From contig JANQPK010000423.1 in NCBI GenBank assembly GCA_028289505.1, positions 1-16,119 on the forward strand: a stretch of 16,119 nucleotides of DNA. Reading direction: 5' to 3'. Shown one piece after another: positions 1 through 7,033 of this stretch. This DNA comes from Cyclobacteriaceae bacterium. Its GTDB lineage: Bacteria > Bacteroidota > Bacteroidia > Cytophagales > Cyclobacteriaceae. Made by a program: the position numbers and the translations under genes. Within the stretch, counting starts at the first letter, position 1; every line of letters begins with the position of its first letter. Below the pieces are notes generated by a model, which was given only the letters and a program-made list of their open reading frames with translations, did not search any database and had not been told where the DNA came from.

Positions 1-740
1 TAGGCTATAGCGGACGTGAACCCACCCGGGCAGATATATTGGGGGCTTTAACCATTAATGCTTTCAATCTTGAAACCGTGCAAGACCCGGATGCCGTAAA
101 AGCGGAGTATGTAACAGACTTGGAATTGGGAGCAGACATAACCTTCGATAATTTCAAAGCTTCGGCCAATTTCTTCTATATGGATTTCAAGGATGAAATT
201 GCTCCTACTGGTGAATTTATACCAGTGGGTTTTATACAATTGAGGCAGAACATCCCAGACAGTTATCGTACCGGAGTGGAAATTGATTGGCGTTGGTCTC
301 CCATTGGGGAGTTAACCTTTAATGGACAAGGGACTTTCATGAAGAGCCAGGTAAGCGCATTCGCACCAGGAGATGAATCGGTGGTCTTTAGAGATGTGGA
401 GCACATTCTGACCCCGGATTGGCTGGTAAATGCTGGAGCAGAATATGCAATTGGGGAAAATATCAGGTTTGGACTGTCCGGCCGGTATGTAAGTGAATCT
501 TACCTAGAGTTAACTAACCAGGGAAACCTGATCATGCCGGATTTCTTTGTAGCAAACGCACATTTGGTGCTGAACTGGAAATCACACCAATTGGATCTTA
601 GGGTTAATAATTTATTTGATGAACGGTATTTTACCAACGGGGCACCAGTGGATGTGGATTTTGACGGCTTGATTGATGGGCCTGGTTACATGGTTCAGGC
701 TCCACGCAATTTTTTCGCTACTCTGAGGTTGTCGTTCTAG
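1..740 (+). CDS. TonB-dependent outer-membrane receptor, C-terminal part (5' end outside window)
   Basis: The reading frame is open from the first full codon at position 3, so the gene began upstream and only the last 245 residues are here. It starts with GYSGREPTRADIL, a motif I recognise from the barrel of TonB-dependent receptors. Alternating hydrophobic and polar strands follow, then NLFDERYF, the conserved motif near the end of these barrels, and a C-terminal aromatic residue (RLSF) of the kind used for BAM-dependent membrane insertion. The family imports siderophores, cobalamin, metals or glycans across the outer membrane using TonB-ExbBD energy. The plug domain and TonB box lie outside the window, so the substrate cannot be named; the barrel looks more like a siderophore or metal receptor than a SusC glycan receptor, but this is a guess. 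The stop lies inside the palindrome CTAG shared with convergent prmC, leaving no room for a terminator. Confidence 0.9.
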   Translation, partial: GYSGREPTRADILGALTINAFNLETVQDPDAVKAEYVTDLELGADITFDNFKASANFFYMDFKDEIAPTGEFIPVGFIQLRQNIPDSYRTGVEIDWRWSPIGELTFNGQGTFMKSQVSAFAPGDESVVFRDVEHILTPDWLVNAGAEYAIGENIRFGLSGRYVSESYLELTNQGNLIMPDFFVANAHLVLNWKSHQLDLRVNNLFDERYFTNGAPVDVDFDGLIDGPGYMVQAPRNFFATLRLSF

Positions 741-1597
741 ATAGCCCCTTGGTAATGGGCCAAAACCATCCGATCCATCCCTTGCAGGTCCTGTTTTATT
801 GATACCTGAGACCAGTCAGATCCCTGGAATAGTTGTGACACTGCCGGGCCTGCACTGTGGTATATCTCCAGGAATACCCTGCCGCCCGGCTTCAGGTAAC
901 ATGGTGCTAATTCTGCTATCCTTTTAAAGAATTTCAGAGGATCATGGTCAGGAACAAATAGTGCTGATGCCGGTTCGAAGTCTTTTACTCTGGGTTCTAT
1001 AGTATCAAGATCGCCATCAGGTACATAAGGTGGATTACTAATCAAAACATCAAACATGGGAAGATCAGGTAGTTTGGACATAATATCCACCTGCAGAAAC
1101 TGCACTGGTGCTTTTAGGTGTTGAGCGTTTTCTTGAGCCAGTTCCAGTGCTGCTGGAGCCGCCTCCAGGGCATAAACATTAGCACCAGCTTCCAGTGAGA
1201 GGGTAATCGCAATGCACCCGGACCCAGTCCCTATATCTAGCACCTTGCTTTTGTTGGTCAGTCCAGTATCTAACACCCATCGAACCAGTTCTTCTGTTTC
1301 CGGTCGAGGTATTAAGGCTCTGGTATCAGTCTTGAACTCGTAGCCATAAAATTCAGTGGAGCCTAGAACATACTGAATAGGTTCGTGCTTCAGTAGGCGT
1401 TCTAACTTAAGCTCAATATGTTCTTTTATGGAAGGCAACATTTGCAGCTCTTGCGAGATCAATTGTTTGGTAGGTGAGATCCCAAAATGATGATCAATAA
1501 CCATAGCAGCCAATTGATCGGCTTCATGATGCTGGTAAACCGCTGATAATTGACCTCTTATCTGCTGTCGCAGTTCTTTAGAACTTAAGCTATTCAT
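737..1597 (-). CDS. prmC: Peptide chain release factor N5-glutamine methyltransferase
   Basis: This cytoplasmic enzyme methylates the glutamine of the GGQ motif in release factors RF1 and RF2, using S-adenosylmethionine, and so improves translation termination. With the start chosen here it has 286 residues, normal for the family. Visible motifs are LIPRPETEELV (about residue 95-105), the SAM-binding glycine loop DIGTGSGCI (about 121-129) and the catalytic NPPY (about 188-191) that contacts the substrate glutamine. The frame is open to an ATG at 1648, but the extra 17 residues (MNLRCKDIFLH...) do not resemble the family and would run through the shared promoter region with ribD, so I prefer the ATG at 1597-1595. 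The gene is divergent from ribD. Its stop TAG is formed by the palindrome CTAG that also ends the receptor gene on the other strand. Confidence 0.95.
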   Translation of the reverse strand: MNSLSSKELRQQIRGQLSAVYQHHEADQLAAMVIDHHFGISPTKQLISQELQMLPSIKEHIELKLERLLKHEPIQYVLGSTEFYGYEFKTDTRALIPRPETEELVRWVLDTGLTNKSKVLDIGTGSGCIAITLSLEAGANVYALEAAPAALELAQENAQHLKAPVQFLQVDIMSKLPDLPMFDVLISNPPYVPDGDLDTIEPRVKDFEPASALFVPDHDPLKFFKRIAELAPCYLKPGGRVFLEIYHSAGPAVSQLFQGSDWSQVSIKQDLQGMDRMVLAHYQGAI

Positions 1598-1615
1598 AAG
1601 TATTCGGTGATACAA

Positions 1616-1637
1616 GTGTAAAAATATATCTTTACAC
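1616..1637. promoter_or_regulatory. Inverted repeat in the prmC-ribD divergent promoter region
   Basis: GTGTAAA (1616-1622) and TTTACAC (1631-1637) form perfect 7-base arms around an 8-base AT-rich spacer, in the 56 bases between the two divergent start codons. Read on the plus strand it contains TATCTTTA, and on the minus strand TATATTTT; each matches the Bacteroidota -7 consensus TAnnTTTG at seven of eight positions. The symmetry may therefore be two overlapping back-to-back promoters rather than a protein operator. The leader to ribD would be under 20 bases. Function is inferred. Confidence 0.3.
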
Positions 1638-1653
1638 CTCAAATTCACCTGCG

Positions 1654-2691
1654 ATGGATAATTATGCCCCGTACATGCAGCGTGTACTGGATCTAGCTGC
1701 TAAAGGCATCAGCCGGGTCAGCCCTAATCCCATGGTGGGTTGCGTACTGGTACATCAGCACCGTATTATCGGCGAGGGATGGCATCGAGAATATGGTGGG
1801 CCGCATGCTGAAGTCAATGCTATTAACTCGGTAGTAGAAAAAGGTTTGTTGGGCGAATGCACCTTATACGTCAATTTAGAGCCCTGCTCACATTATGGTA
1901 AGACCCCTCCCTGTGCAGATCTTATCATCTCTTCAGGAATAAAAAAAGTAGTTATTGCCAACCAGGACCCCAATCCAAAGGTGGCAGGGCAGGGTATCGC
2001 CAGAATGCGCCAACAGGGGATAGAGGTGCAGGTGGGGGTACTTGAGGAAAAGGGTAACTTTCTAAATCGCCGGTTTTTCACATTTCATAAGCAGCATCGT
2101 CCTTACATTCTATTAAAATGGGCTGAGACATCTGATGGATATATAGCCCGGGGCAATTATGATTCAAAATGGATCAGCAACCAGTGTTCCCGTCAGTTGG
2201 TACACCTCTATCGAGCATCGGAGGACGCAGTTATGGTGGGTCGAAGCACCGCATATTATGACGATCCCGCGTTAACCGTCAGACATTGGCATGGACCTAA
2301 CCCCATCAGAATTGTGCTTGACCCGGATTTGAAATTAAGTAGCACGTTAAAACTATTTGATGGAAAAGTCCATACTCTTTGCTACAATACGGTTAAAAAT
2401 GAAAGCTGCCATGGATTTGAGTTTATAAAAGTATCTGAAGTCCAGACTTTACCAGAGATTTGGGAAGATCTTTACCAAAGAGAGGTACAGAGTGTACTGG
2501 TGGAGGGAGGAGCCTATTTGTTGAAAAGCATTATTGACCAGGGTTTGTGGGATGAAGCCAGGGTATTCACAGCACCCACTAGCTTCGGTTCAGGTATTGA
2601 TTCTCCAACTATCCCAACTTCATGCCATGATAGTCGTATGATTTGTGGAGACCAATTAAATATTTATTACAACCCAAATGCATCAGATTGA
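1654..2691 (+). CDS. ribD: Bifunctional diaminohydroxyphosphoribosylaminopyrimidine deaminase / 5-amino-6-(5-phosphoribosylamino)uracil reductase
   Basis: This enzyme catalyses the second and third steps of riboflavin synthesis: zinc-dependent deamination of the pyrimidine, then NADPH-dependent reduction of the ribose. The N-terminal deaminase domain (about 1-145) opens with the family signature YMQRVLDLA...SPNPMVGCV and carries the zinc and catalytic residues H51 and E53 (HAE) and C78 and C87 (PCSHYGKTPPC). The C-terminal reductase domain (about 148-345) begins ILLKWAETSDGYIA and contains MVGRSTAYYDDPALTVR, typical of the substrate and NADPH site. At 345 residues it is full length and both halves look intact. 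The ATG at 1654 fits the family start exactly. Its last 14 bases overlap the next gene, which suggests co-translation. Confidence 0.96.
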   Translation: MDNYAPYMQRVLDLAAKGISRVSPNPMVGCVLVHQHRIIGEGWHREYGGPHAEVNAINSVVEKGLLGECTLYVNLEPCSHYGKTPPCADLIISSGIKKVVIANQDPNPKVAGQGIARMRQQGIEVQVGVLEEKGNFLNRRFFTFHKQHRPYILLKWAETSDGYIARGNYDSKWISNQCSRQLVHLYRASEDAVMVGRSTAYYDDPALTVRHWHGPNPIRIVLDPDLKLSSTLKLFDGKVHTLCYNTVKNESCHGFEFIKVSEVQTLPEIWEDLYQREVQSVLVEGGAYLLKSIIDQGLWDEARVFTAPTSFGSGIDSPTIPTSCHDSRMICGDQLNIYYNPNASD

Positions 2692-3145
2692 AATACCAAA
2701 GAATGTCGATAAGCAGCAACAATTGGATAGCTTGTTATCACAAATTGAGGCCTTGATTGCCACTGAAAATGACCTGATCGCCAATCTCTCCAATATTGCC
2801 GCGGTGCTGAAACAGACAAGGGCATACTTTTGGGTGGGCTTCTATCTGGTCAAAGGTAATGAACTGGTACTAGGGCCATTCCAGGGTCCGGTGGCCTGCA
2901 CTCGGATTGGCTATGGTAAAGGTGTTTGTGGGGCTGCCTGGAAGGCAGCGGAAGTGATGGTAGTGCCGGATGTGGAGCAATTCCCCGGGCATATCGCCTG
3001 CAGCGGTGATTCAAAATCAGAAGTAGTACTTCCAGTAATAAAGAATGGGGAGGTTTCGATGGTATTGGATGTTGACAGTGATCAAATCGATGATTTTGAC
3101 CAACAAGAAGTTGCCTTCCTCAAACAAGTTGTAGCCTTGATTTAA
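2678..3145 (+). CDS. msrC: Free methionine-(R)-sulfoxide reductase (GAF domain)
   Basis: This is a single GAF-domain protein of 155 residues, the usual length of the fRMsr (MsrC/YebR) family, which reduces free L-methionine-(R)-sulfoxide in the cytoplasm and is recycled by thioredoxin. The diagnostic cysteines are all present: C74 in GPVACTRI, C84 in GKGVCGAAW and C108 in HIACSGDSKSE. The surrounding FWVGFY and ELVLGPFQG are also family hallmarks. These cysteines separate it from GAF domains that only sense ligands. It starts inside the end of ribD with a 14-base overlap, so it is probably translated from the same mRNA. Its stop TAA sits in the palindrome TTAA shared with the convergent small membrane protein gene, so the two transcripts probably overlap at their 3' ends. 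Confidence 0.93.
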   Translation: MHQIEIPKNVDKQQQLDSLLSQIEALIATENDLIANLSNIAAVLKQTRAYFWVGFYLVKGNELVLGPFQGPVACTRIGYGKGVCGAAWKAAEVMVVPDVEQFPGHIACSGDSKSEVVLPVIKNGEVSMVLDVDSDQIDDFDQQEVAFLKQVVALI

Positions 3146-3339
3146 ATAGCTTTCAAGATCTTAAAAGGAAAAAGTAGTACTGCGGAGATCAGTTTAAAGA
3201 ACAGCTCCAAGGTGAATCCTATAATGCGAAATGGTAATAAAATCAGCCACACCAGTGGGAGCAATAAGAGCATCGCTATCGCCAGTGGCCAGCAGATAAT
3301 CAAAAGGATACACCACAATACGAATCCGATAAAAGTCAT
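3142..3339 (-). CDS. Small hydrophobic membrane protein, 65 residues
   Basis: I do not recognise a named family. The protein is almost entirely hydrophobic: a long N-terminal segment (about 3-33, rich in Leu, Ile and Trp, broken by prolines near 18 and 28) and a second one (about 38-60), with basic residues only at R38, K49, K60 and K63. It therefore probably crosses or lies in the inner membrane as a hairpin. The regular helix pattern and the clean stop overlap with msrC favour a real gene. It is 144 bases downstream of the transporter gene on the same strand, so it could be read through from that unit or use its own promoter; I see no strong promoter motif. Function unknown. Confidence 0.65.
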   Translation of the reverse strand: MTFIGFVLWCILLIICWPLAIAMLLLLPLVWLILLPFRIIGFTLELFFKLISAVLLFPFKILKAI

Positions 3340-3483
3340 ATGAAAGTTAATGCAAAACTCAGACCGTTATTGTAAGTATTTATTTATGAACATGTTAGAA
3401 ATGTTGTACCAATCGAGTGGTATCCGATATCGTACATCATGGGCAGTGACATGCACGTTAATGGGCATTGATTTGATTCGAAA

Positions 3484-4869
3484 CTACCATTCAAACATTA
3501 GGATTGGTGGCAGCAACATCAGCATGGCTACTAATGTTAAGATCAGGAAAAGTGGCAGCATCCATTTCATCCATAGGTGATACGGAACTCTGGCAATCGA
3601 CAGCACCCCCATCAGGATGCCACTGGTAGGAATTACCATGTTTGACAAACCATCTCCAAACTGATAAGCTAGCACTGCGGTCTGCCTGCTGATCCCCAGC
3701 AGGTCACTTAGAGGCGCCATAATGGGCATGGTCAATGCTGCCTGCCCTGATCCACTGGGCACAAAAAAATTCAGAAACGACTGGAAGGCAAACATTACCT
3801 GCACGTTGACATAGGCAGGAAAATCACGTGTGCCTCCGGCAATTCCATTGAGTATGGTATCGATTATTTTGCCATCCTCGGCTACAACCACCAGGCCCTT
3901 GGCCAGTCCAATAATTAAGGCAGCTGTCATCATATCTTTAGCACCGGCGACAAATGCCTTGATGGTATCATCGGCGGATAAACGTGAAACCAGTGAAGCA
4001 ACCATGCCCATACCAATAAACAACCCTGAAATCTCATTGATATACCATCCCAGATAACTAACCCCTACTACCAGACCAATAAGTGTAAGCATCAATGTCA
4101 TTAAAACCAGTTTTCGCGAACGGGTTAGTTCCAGATTATCACTATGCAGGCCCAAGGATTGATCCCGGGATTGATCTATATTGTGGACCAAGCTGGCCTC
4201 AGGTTTCTTTTCAATCTTATGGGCGTATCGCATGATGTATACTATAGCCAAAGTGGTCATCACCAGCCAAACCACTATGCGGTATCCCATACCGCTGGCA
4301 GGGGTCAGCTCTGCGATACCCTGGGCGATACCAATAGTAAAGGGATTGATAAAGGCTCCGGCAAAACCTACTCCAGCACCTACAAATGTGATGGCTACTC
4401 CTACTATTGAATCATATCCGAGAGTGAGGGCCAGGGGAATAGTTATTAACACGAATACCAGCGTTTCCTCGCTCATACCGAAGGTAGCTCCTCCAAGTGA
4501 AAAAAGAGTGATCATCAGTGGTAACACCCAGTTTTTATAATGTGGGTGTTTTTCACTAAGGCGAATTATATACTGAAGCCCAGCATCAATGGCCCCAGTA
4601 CGGGTGACAATGGTAAAAGCCCCACCCACCAAAAAAACAAAAGCTATGATCTGAGCGGCTGACATGAAGCCTTTGATGGGAGCCATAAAGAACGCTCCCA
4701 GCCCCTGAGGACTAGGGTCTACCTTGGTGAAGGTGCCAGGTTCAATGATCATACGACCATCGATTTCTACTCGTGAAAACTCACCAGCTGGGATCAGCCA
4801 GGTGAGTGCGATAAAAACCAGCAGGATAGCTTGTATTATGATGATAGTGTCGGGAAACTTCTTCAACAT
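3484..4869 (-). CDS. YfcC-family (DcuC superfamily) membrane transporter
   Basis: This 461-residue polytopic inner-membrane protein resembles the YfcC/C4-dicarboxylate anaerobic carrier group (PF03606-like). It starts with a hydrophobic segment (about 8-26) followed by the family feature LTWLIPAGEFSRVEIDGR. Further conserved-looking blocks are MSEETLVFVLI (about 134-144), GVAITFVGAGVGFAGAFINPFTIGIAQGIAEL in the middle, and PSGSGQAALTMPIMAPLSDLLG near 370-395, followed by YQFGDGLSNMVIPTSG. About a dozen membrane segments can be drawn, with a charged cytoplasmic loop around 215-255. The substrate is uncertain; family members are predicted to carry dicarboxylates, amino acids or similar anions. 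The start codon follows the stop of the agarase-like gene by 39 bases on the same strand, so the two are probably co-transcribed and the transporter may import something linked to that enzyme. Confidence 0.88.
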   Translation of the reverse strand: MLKKFPDTIIIIQAILLVFIALTWLIPAGEFSRVEIDGRMIIEPGTFTKVDPSPQGLGAFFMAPIKGFMSAAQIIAFVFLVGGAFTIVTRTGAIDAGLQYIIRLSEKHPHYKNWVLPLMITLFSLGGATFGMSEETLVFVLITIPLALTLGYDSIVGVAITFVGAGVGFAGAFINPFTIGIAQGIAELTPASGMGYRIVVWLVMTTLAIVYIMRYAHKIEKKPEASLVHNIDQSRDQSLGLHSDNLELTRSRKLVLMTLMLTLIGLVVGVSYLGWYINEISGLFIGMGMVASLVSRLSADDTIKAFVAGAKDMMTAALIIGLAKGLVVVAEDGKIIDTILNGIAGGTRDFPAYVNVQVMFAFQSFLNFFVPSGSGQAALTMPIMAPLSDLLGISRQTAVLAYQFGDGLSNMVIPTSGILMGVLSIARVPYHLWMKWMLPLFLILTLVAMLMLLPPILMFEW

Positions 4870-4908
4870 TTGCCGGATGGTCCTAACATTGATAATTTAA
4901 ACATACCA

Positions 4909-6060
4909 TTAAAATTGGTCCTGCATCCATTGATTGATTTTCTGATTGGCTTTGGTGATCAACCCCACGTTTTCCTGGTCGGGGTGCTCTTGTTCATCGA
5001 GCAGTCCATAACGTCTGGCTTTGTTGCGCTGATAAGCCCCACAGAGGTGAAATCCCACACACCCGGGATTTCTGTGTAATTGGGATAGTGTCTCTGCATA
5101 CCATTGACCACTGTTGCGGGTAAACTCACCCGGTTCCGTCATCCACTTGATCTTGGCGGCGTCTGCTAACAATACTGGTTTTTGGGTCACCTTATGCCAA
5201 TACTGCAAATGCGTGACCGGCTCTCTAAAATCCTGAAATGAAAACACATCCACCCAAGGCAAGGCGCTTTTGATCAGCTCCATAGGTATGGGGGCATTTG
5301 CTTCATAGCGATCTCCCAAGATCAGGTGGTTCTTGTCGTATCGACGGACAGCCTGGTGGGTAACTTGATAATATCGACTTGCCAAGTTATGCAGCTCCTT
5401 TTTACCTGCTTCCGAATTCAACAAGTCAGGGTCAAAAATAGGACCTCGCCACTCATTTTGTGGCCTGGTATGTACCCAGGTAGGACAGTCACTGTAAAAG
5501 TATCCGATGAGATTGGGATCCATGGAGAGTTCAGCACAATGTGCCCTAGCTACATAATCGCACCATTCTTCCCATTGTTTACTGTTGAAATCGTAATGTT
5601 GGGTATGTTGTTGCCATTGATGCGATTCCATAAAAGGCAACATATGACAATAAGGCATACCATGTGCCTGATGTTCCTCAAGCGTGAATGACCGGGAATG
5701 CGGCCATTGGCGCACTGTTACTTCCTGTTCCCATCCAATGGTATTAAAACCCCACCGGTGGAGATTGGGTGCTACCGATTCTCTAAGCCAGATAATGGTA
5801 CTTCCTTTATATTGGTCTCGCCACAGATGAATATTTTCAGGATATCGCAGGCTTGCAGGATCGATATGATTCAAACCTATGGAAAAAAAAGGTTTTCCAT
5901 CGGGAGTGATAAACCACCAATGGTCTTTCTTCCTTGCTAAAGCGAAGAATCCTGTGCTGTAAAATCTATTCTTTCCCCTTGATGAAGCCTGGGCTGGTGC
6001 TTGTAATAGTGAGGTGGCGGTTAGCGCAATGGCGGAACCTAGAAATTCCCGACGGTCCAT
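4909..6060 (-). CDS. Tat-exported agarase-like TIM-barrel protein, possibly a divergent glycoside hydrolase
   Basis: The 383-residue protein begins MDRREFLGSA and a hydrophobic stretch ending APAQA, a twin-arginine (Tat) signal with probable cleavage near residue 25, so it folds before export. The mature part opens with WWFITPDGKPFFSIGLNHIDP (about 48-68), a block I associate with agarase-like (GH50-type, clan GH-A) TIM barrels. RWGFNTIGW (about 102-110) and a tail containing NVGLITKANQKI fit the same fold. The sites where GH-A enzymes place catalytic glutamates look unusual: the barrel segment GYFYSDCPTW has Asp191-Cys192 where I expect Asn-Glu, and KPVLLADAAK has Asp300 where a nucleophile Glu is expected. 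It may be a distinct subfamily, use other residues, or be a non-catalytic binding protein. It is probably the first gene of a unit with the downstream transporter. Assignment to the fold is moderate; substrate unknown. Confidence 0.72.
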   Translation of the reverse strand: MDRREFLGSAIALTATSLLQAPAQASSRGKNRFYSTGFFALARKKDHWWFITPDGKPFFSIGLNHIDPASLRYPENIHLWRDQYKGSTIIWLRESVAPNLHRWGFNTIGWEQEVTVRQWPHSRSFTLEEHQAHGMPYCHMLPFMESHQWQQHTQHYDFNSKQWEEWCDYVARAHCAELSMDPNLIGYFYSDCPTWVHTRPQNEWRGPIFDPDLLNSEAGKKELHNLASRYYQVTHQAVRRYDKNHLILGDRYEANAPIPMELIKSALPWVDVFSFQDFREPVTHLQYWHKVTQKPVLLADAAKIKWMTEPGEFTRNSGQWYAETLSQLHRNPGCVGFHLCGAYQRNKARRYGLLDEQEHPDQENVGLITKANQKINQWMQDQF

Positions 6061-6083
6061 GGAAATAATTTAGGAAAATATTC

Positions 6084-6091
6084 CAAACCTA
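6084..6091 (-). promoter_or_regulatory. Candidate -7 element for the agarase-like gene
   Basis: On the minus strand TAGGTTTG is an exact match to the Bacteroidota -7 consensus TAnnTTTG, ending 23 bases before the ATG at 6060. No good TTTG appears 19-21 bases further upstream, so the -33 element is weak. It lies downstream of the hairpin that separates this unit from the tetR gene, as expected for an independent promoter. Confidence 0.4.
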
Positions 6092-6167
6092 TCTGGGCCT
6101 TGCCAACCATTTTTAAAAAAAGTGCGTCTTTTATATAACCCGTTGATCAGTTGTTCCCTGATTTAAT

Positions 6168-6193
6168 AAACCCCTCGCTTCGGCCTGGGGTTT
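6168..6193 (-). terminator. Intrinsic terminator after the TetR gene
   Basis: AAACCCC (6168-6174) pairs with GGGGTTT (6187-6193). Inside lies a GC-TTCG-GC mini-hairpin on the plus-strand reading. On the minus strand the stem begins six bases past the tetR stop and is followed by TTTATTAAAT, with an A-rich run before it; on the plus strand it is followed by TTTTTCTTTT. It could work in both directions, but only the minus strand has a gene feeding into it. Confidence 0.65.
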
Positions 6194-6198
6194 TTCTT

Positions 6199-6876
6199 TT
6201 ATCTTTCGAGAAGAGCAAAGGCGAAGTGCAGAAGCATTTTTTCTACTTCGGTGTAATTGTTCTTCTCTACTGTCACATCGGTTAGACTGGGAAGATGCTG
6301 TGCAAAATAGATATGGTTGTTGGCCATCTCAAAAAAGGTACTGGCCAAAGCGTTGGGATATGCAAACTCAGGATTTATTTCGTTAATTACTCCGGCCACT
6401 TTTTGAGCCAAACGCTTGTAATTCAGGAACAATCCATCCTCATTCTCTTCGTCGACTTCCTTTATATGATAGGCCTTGCTGGCTTCAGAAACTATGATCC
6501 GGTGCAAGACACTTTCGTTTACATATTCAATGGAAGGGTTTTCCTTAGGAGCGGAAACTAAGGTTTGAATAATAATCTTTAAACGTTGCTTGGGATCATC
6601 CACGTTCATGGAATTAACATCGATCAAAAAACTTACCCACTCCCAATACCAGGAAACCAGGTAAAGCAACAGCATGTGCTTATTTTCAAAATAGCGATAA
6701 ACTGAAGCTTCGGTAGATTGCATGAAGGATGCCAGCTTTTTAAAGTTAAAAGCTTCAAATCCAATTTTATCGATCAGCAGGATACTGTGCTTAATGATTT
6801 TTCTACCGAGAGCTGTCTCCTGAGGGTCCCGGTGGTACAGTCTGTTATTTAACGATATTCTTAGGCCAACTGCCAT
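6199..6876 (-). CDS. TetR/AcrR-family transcriptional regulator
   Basis: The 225-residue protein has the TetR layout: a short N-terminal arm, a DNA-binding helix-turn-helix region around residues 26-72, and a larger all-helical C-terminal domain that would bind a ligand and dimerise. The signature segment FNFKKLASFMQSTEASVYRYFENKHMLL (about 43-70) contains the recognition helix (STEASVYRYFENK), which is close to the family consensus. No ligand can be inferred from the C-terminal part. The gene is divergent from the sulP gene across 157 bases, the classic arrangement for a repressor controlling its neighbour and itself. A palindrome lies between two -7 elements in that space. Its own transcript probably ends at the hairpin just past its stop. 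Confidence 0.9.
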   Translation of the reverse strand: MAVGLRISLNNRLYHRDPQETALGRKIIKHSILLIDKIGFEAFNFKKLASFMQSTEASVYRYFENKHMLLLYLVSWYWEWVSFLIDVNSMNVDDPKQRLKIIIQTLVSAPKENPSIEYVNESVLHRIIVSEASKAYHIKEVDEENEDGLFLNYKRLAQKVAGVINEINPEFAYPNALASTFFEMANNHIYFAQHLPSLTDVTVEKNNYTEVEKMLLHFAFALLER

Positions 6877-6919
6877 ATAAAAGTAATAATGTTGATTACG
6901 AAGGTAATAAACTCAATTT

Positions 6920-6927
6920 CAAAAGTA
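6920..6927 (-). promoter_or_regulatory. Candidate -7 element for the TetR gene
   Basis: TACTTTTG on the minus strand matches TAnnTTTG exactly, 43 bases before the tetR start codon. The -33 position falls on or beside the palindrome at 6941-6957 and has no clear TTTG. Confidence 0.38.
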
Positions 6928-6940
6928 AAATCAATACCTG

Positions 6941-6957
6941 TAATAGTATTGCTATTA
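6941..6957. promoter_or_regulatory. Candidate TetR operator palindrome
   Basis: TAATAG and CTATTA form perfect 6-base arms around a 5-base centre (17 bases in all). It lies 13 bases from the -7 element of tetR and 18 bases from the -7 element of sulP, so a bound TetR dimer would cover the -33 region of both promoters. The length and symmetry fit TetR operators. The assignment rests on position and symmetry alone. Confidence 0.4.
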
Positions 6958-6975
6958 TTATAACGAAAAGTTCCA

Positions 6976-6983
6976 TATTTTTG
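6976..6983 (+). promoter_or_regulatory. Candidate -7 element for the sulP operon
   Basis: TATTTTTG matches TAnnTTTG exactly, 50 bases before the sulP ATG. The -33 region lies in the palindrome and lacks a good TTTG, as expected for a promoter that is weak or needs help. A second near match, TATCTTTT, lies about 18 bases further downstream. Confidence 0.38.
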
Positions 6984-7033
6984 TTTTCTTGCTTATCTTT
7001 TTCTAACCAATTCAACCATAAATCTGGAAACAC

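Noticed and set aside
1598..1648. N-terminal extension of prmC to the ATG at 1648
   Set aside because: The 17 added residues do not resemble PrmC and would place coding sequence across the shared promoter region; the ATG at 1597 gives the normal family start.
3407..3422. Hairpin TACCA...TGGTA downstream of the transporter gene
   Set aside because: Only five base pairs and no T run on either strand, so not called as a terminator.
3350..3580. 76-residue open frame on the plus strand
   Set aside because: It crosses the intergenic gap and runs into the 3' end of the transporter gene antisense; no domain, promoter or plausible composition.
4181..4540. 119-residue open frame on the plus strand
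   Set aside because: Antisense to the transporter gene; low-complexity Pro/Thr/Val composition mirrors hydrophobic codons on the other strand.
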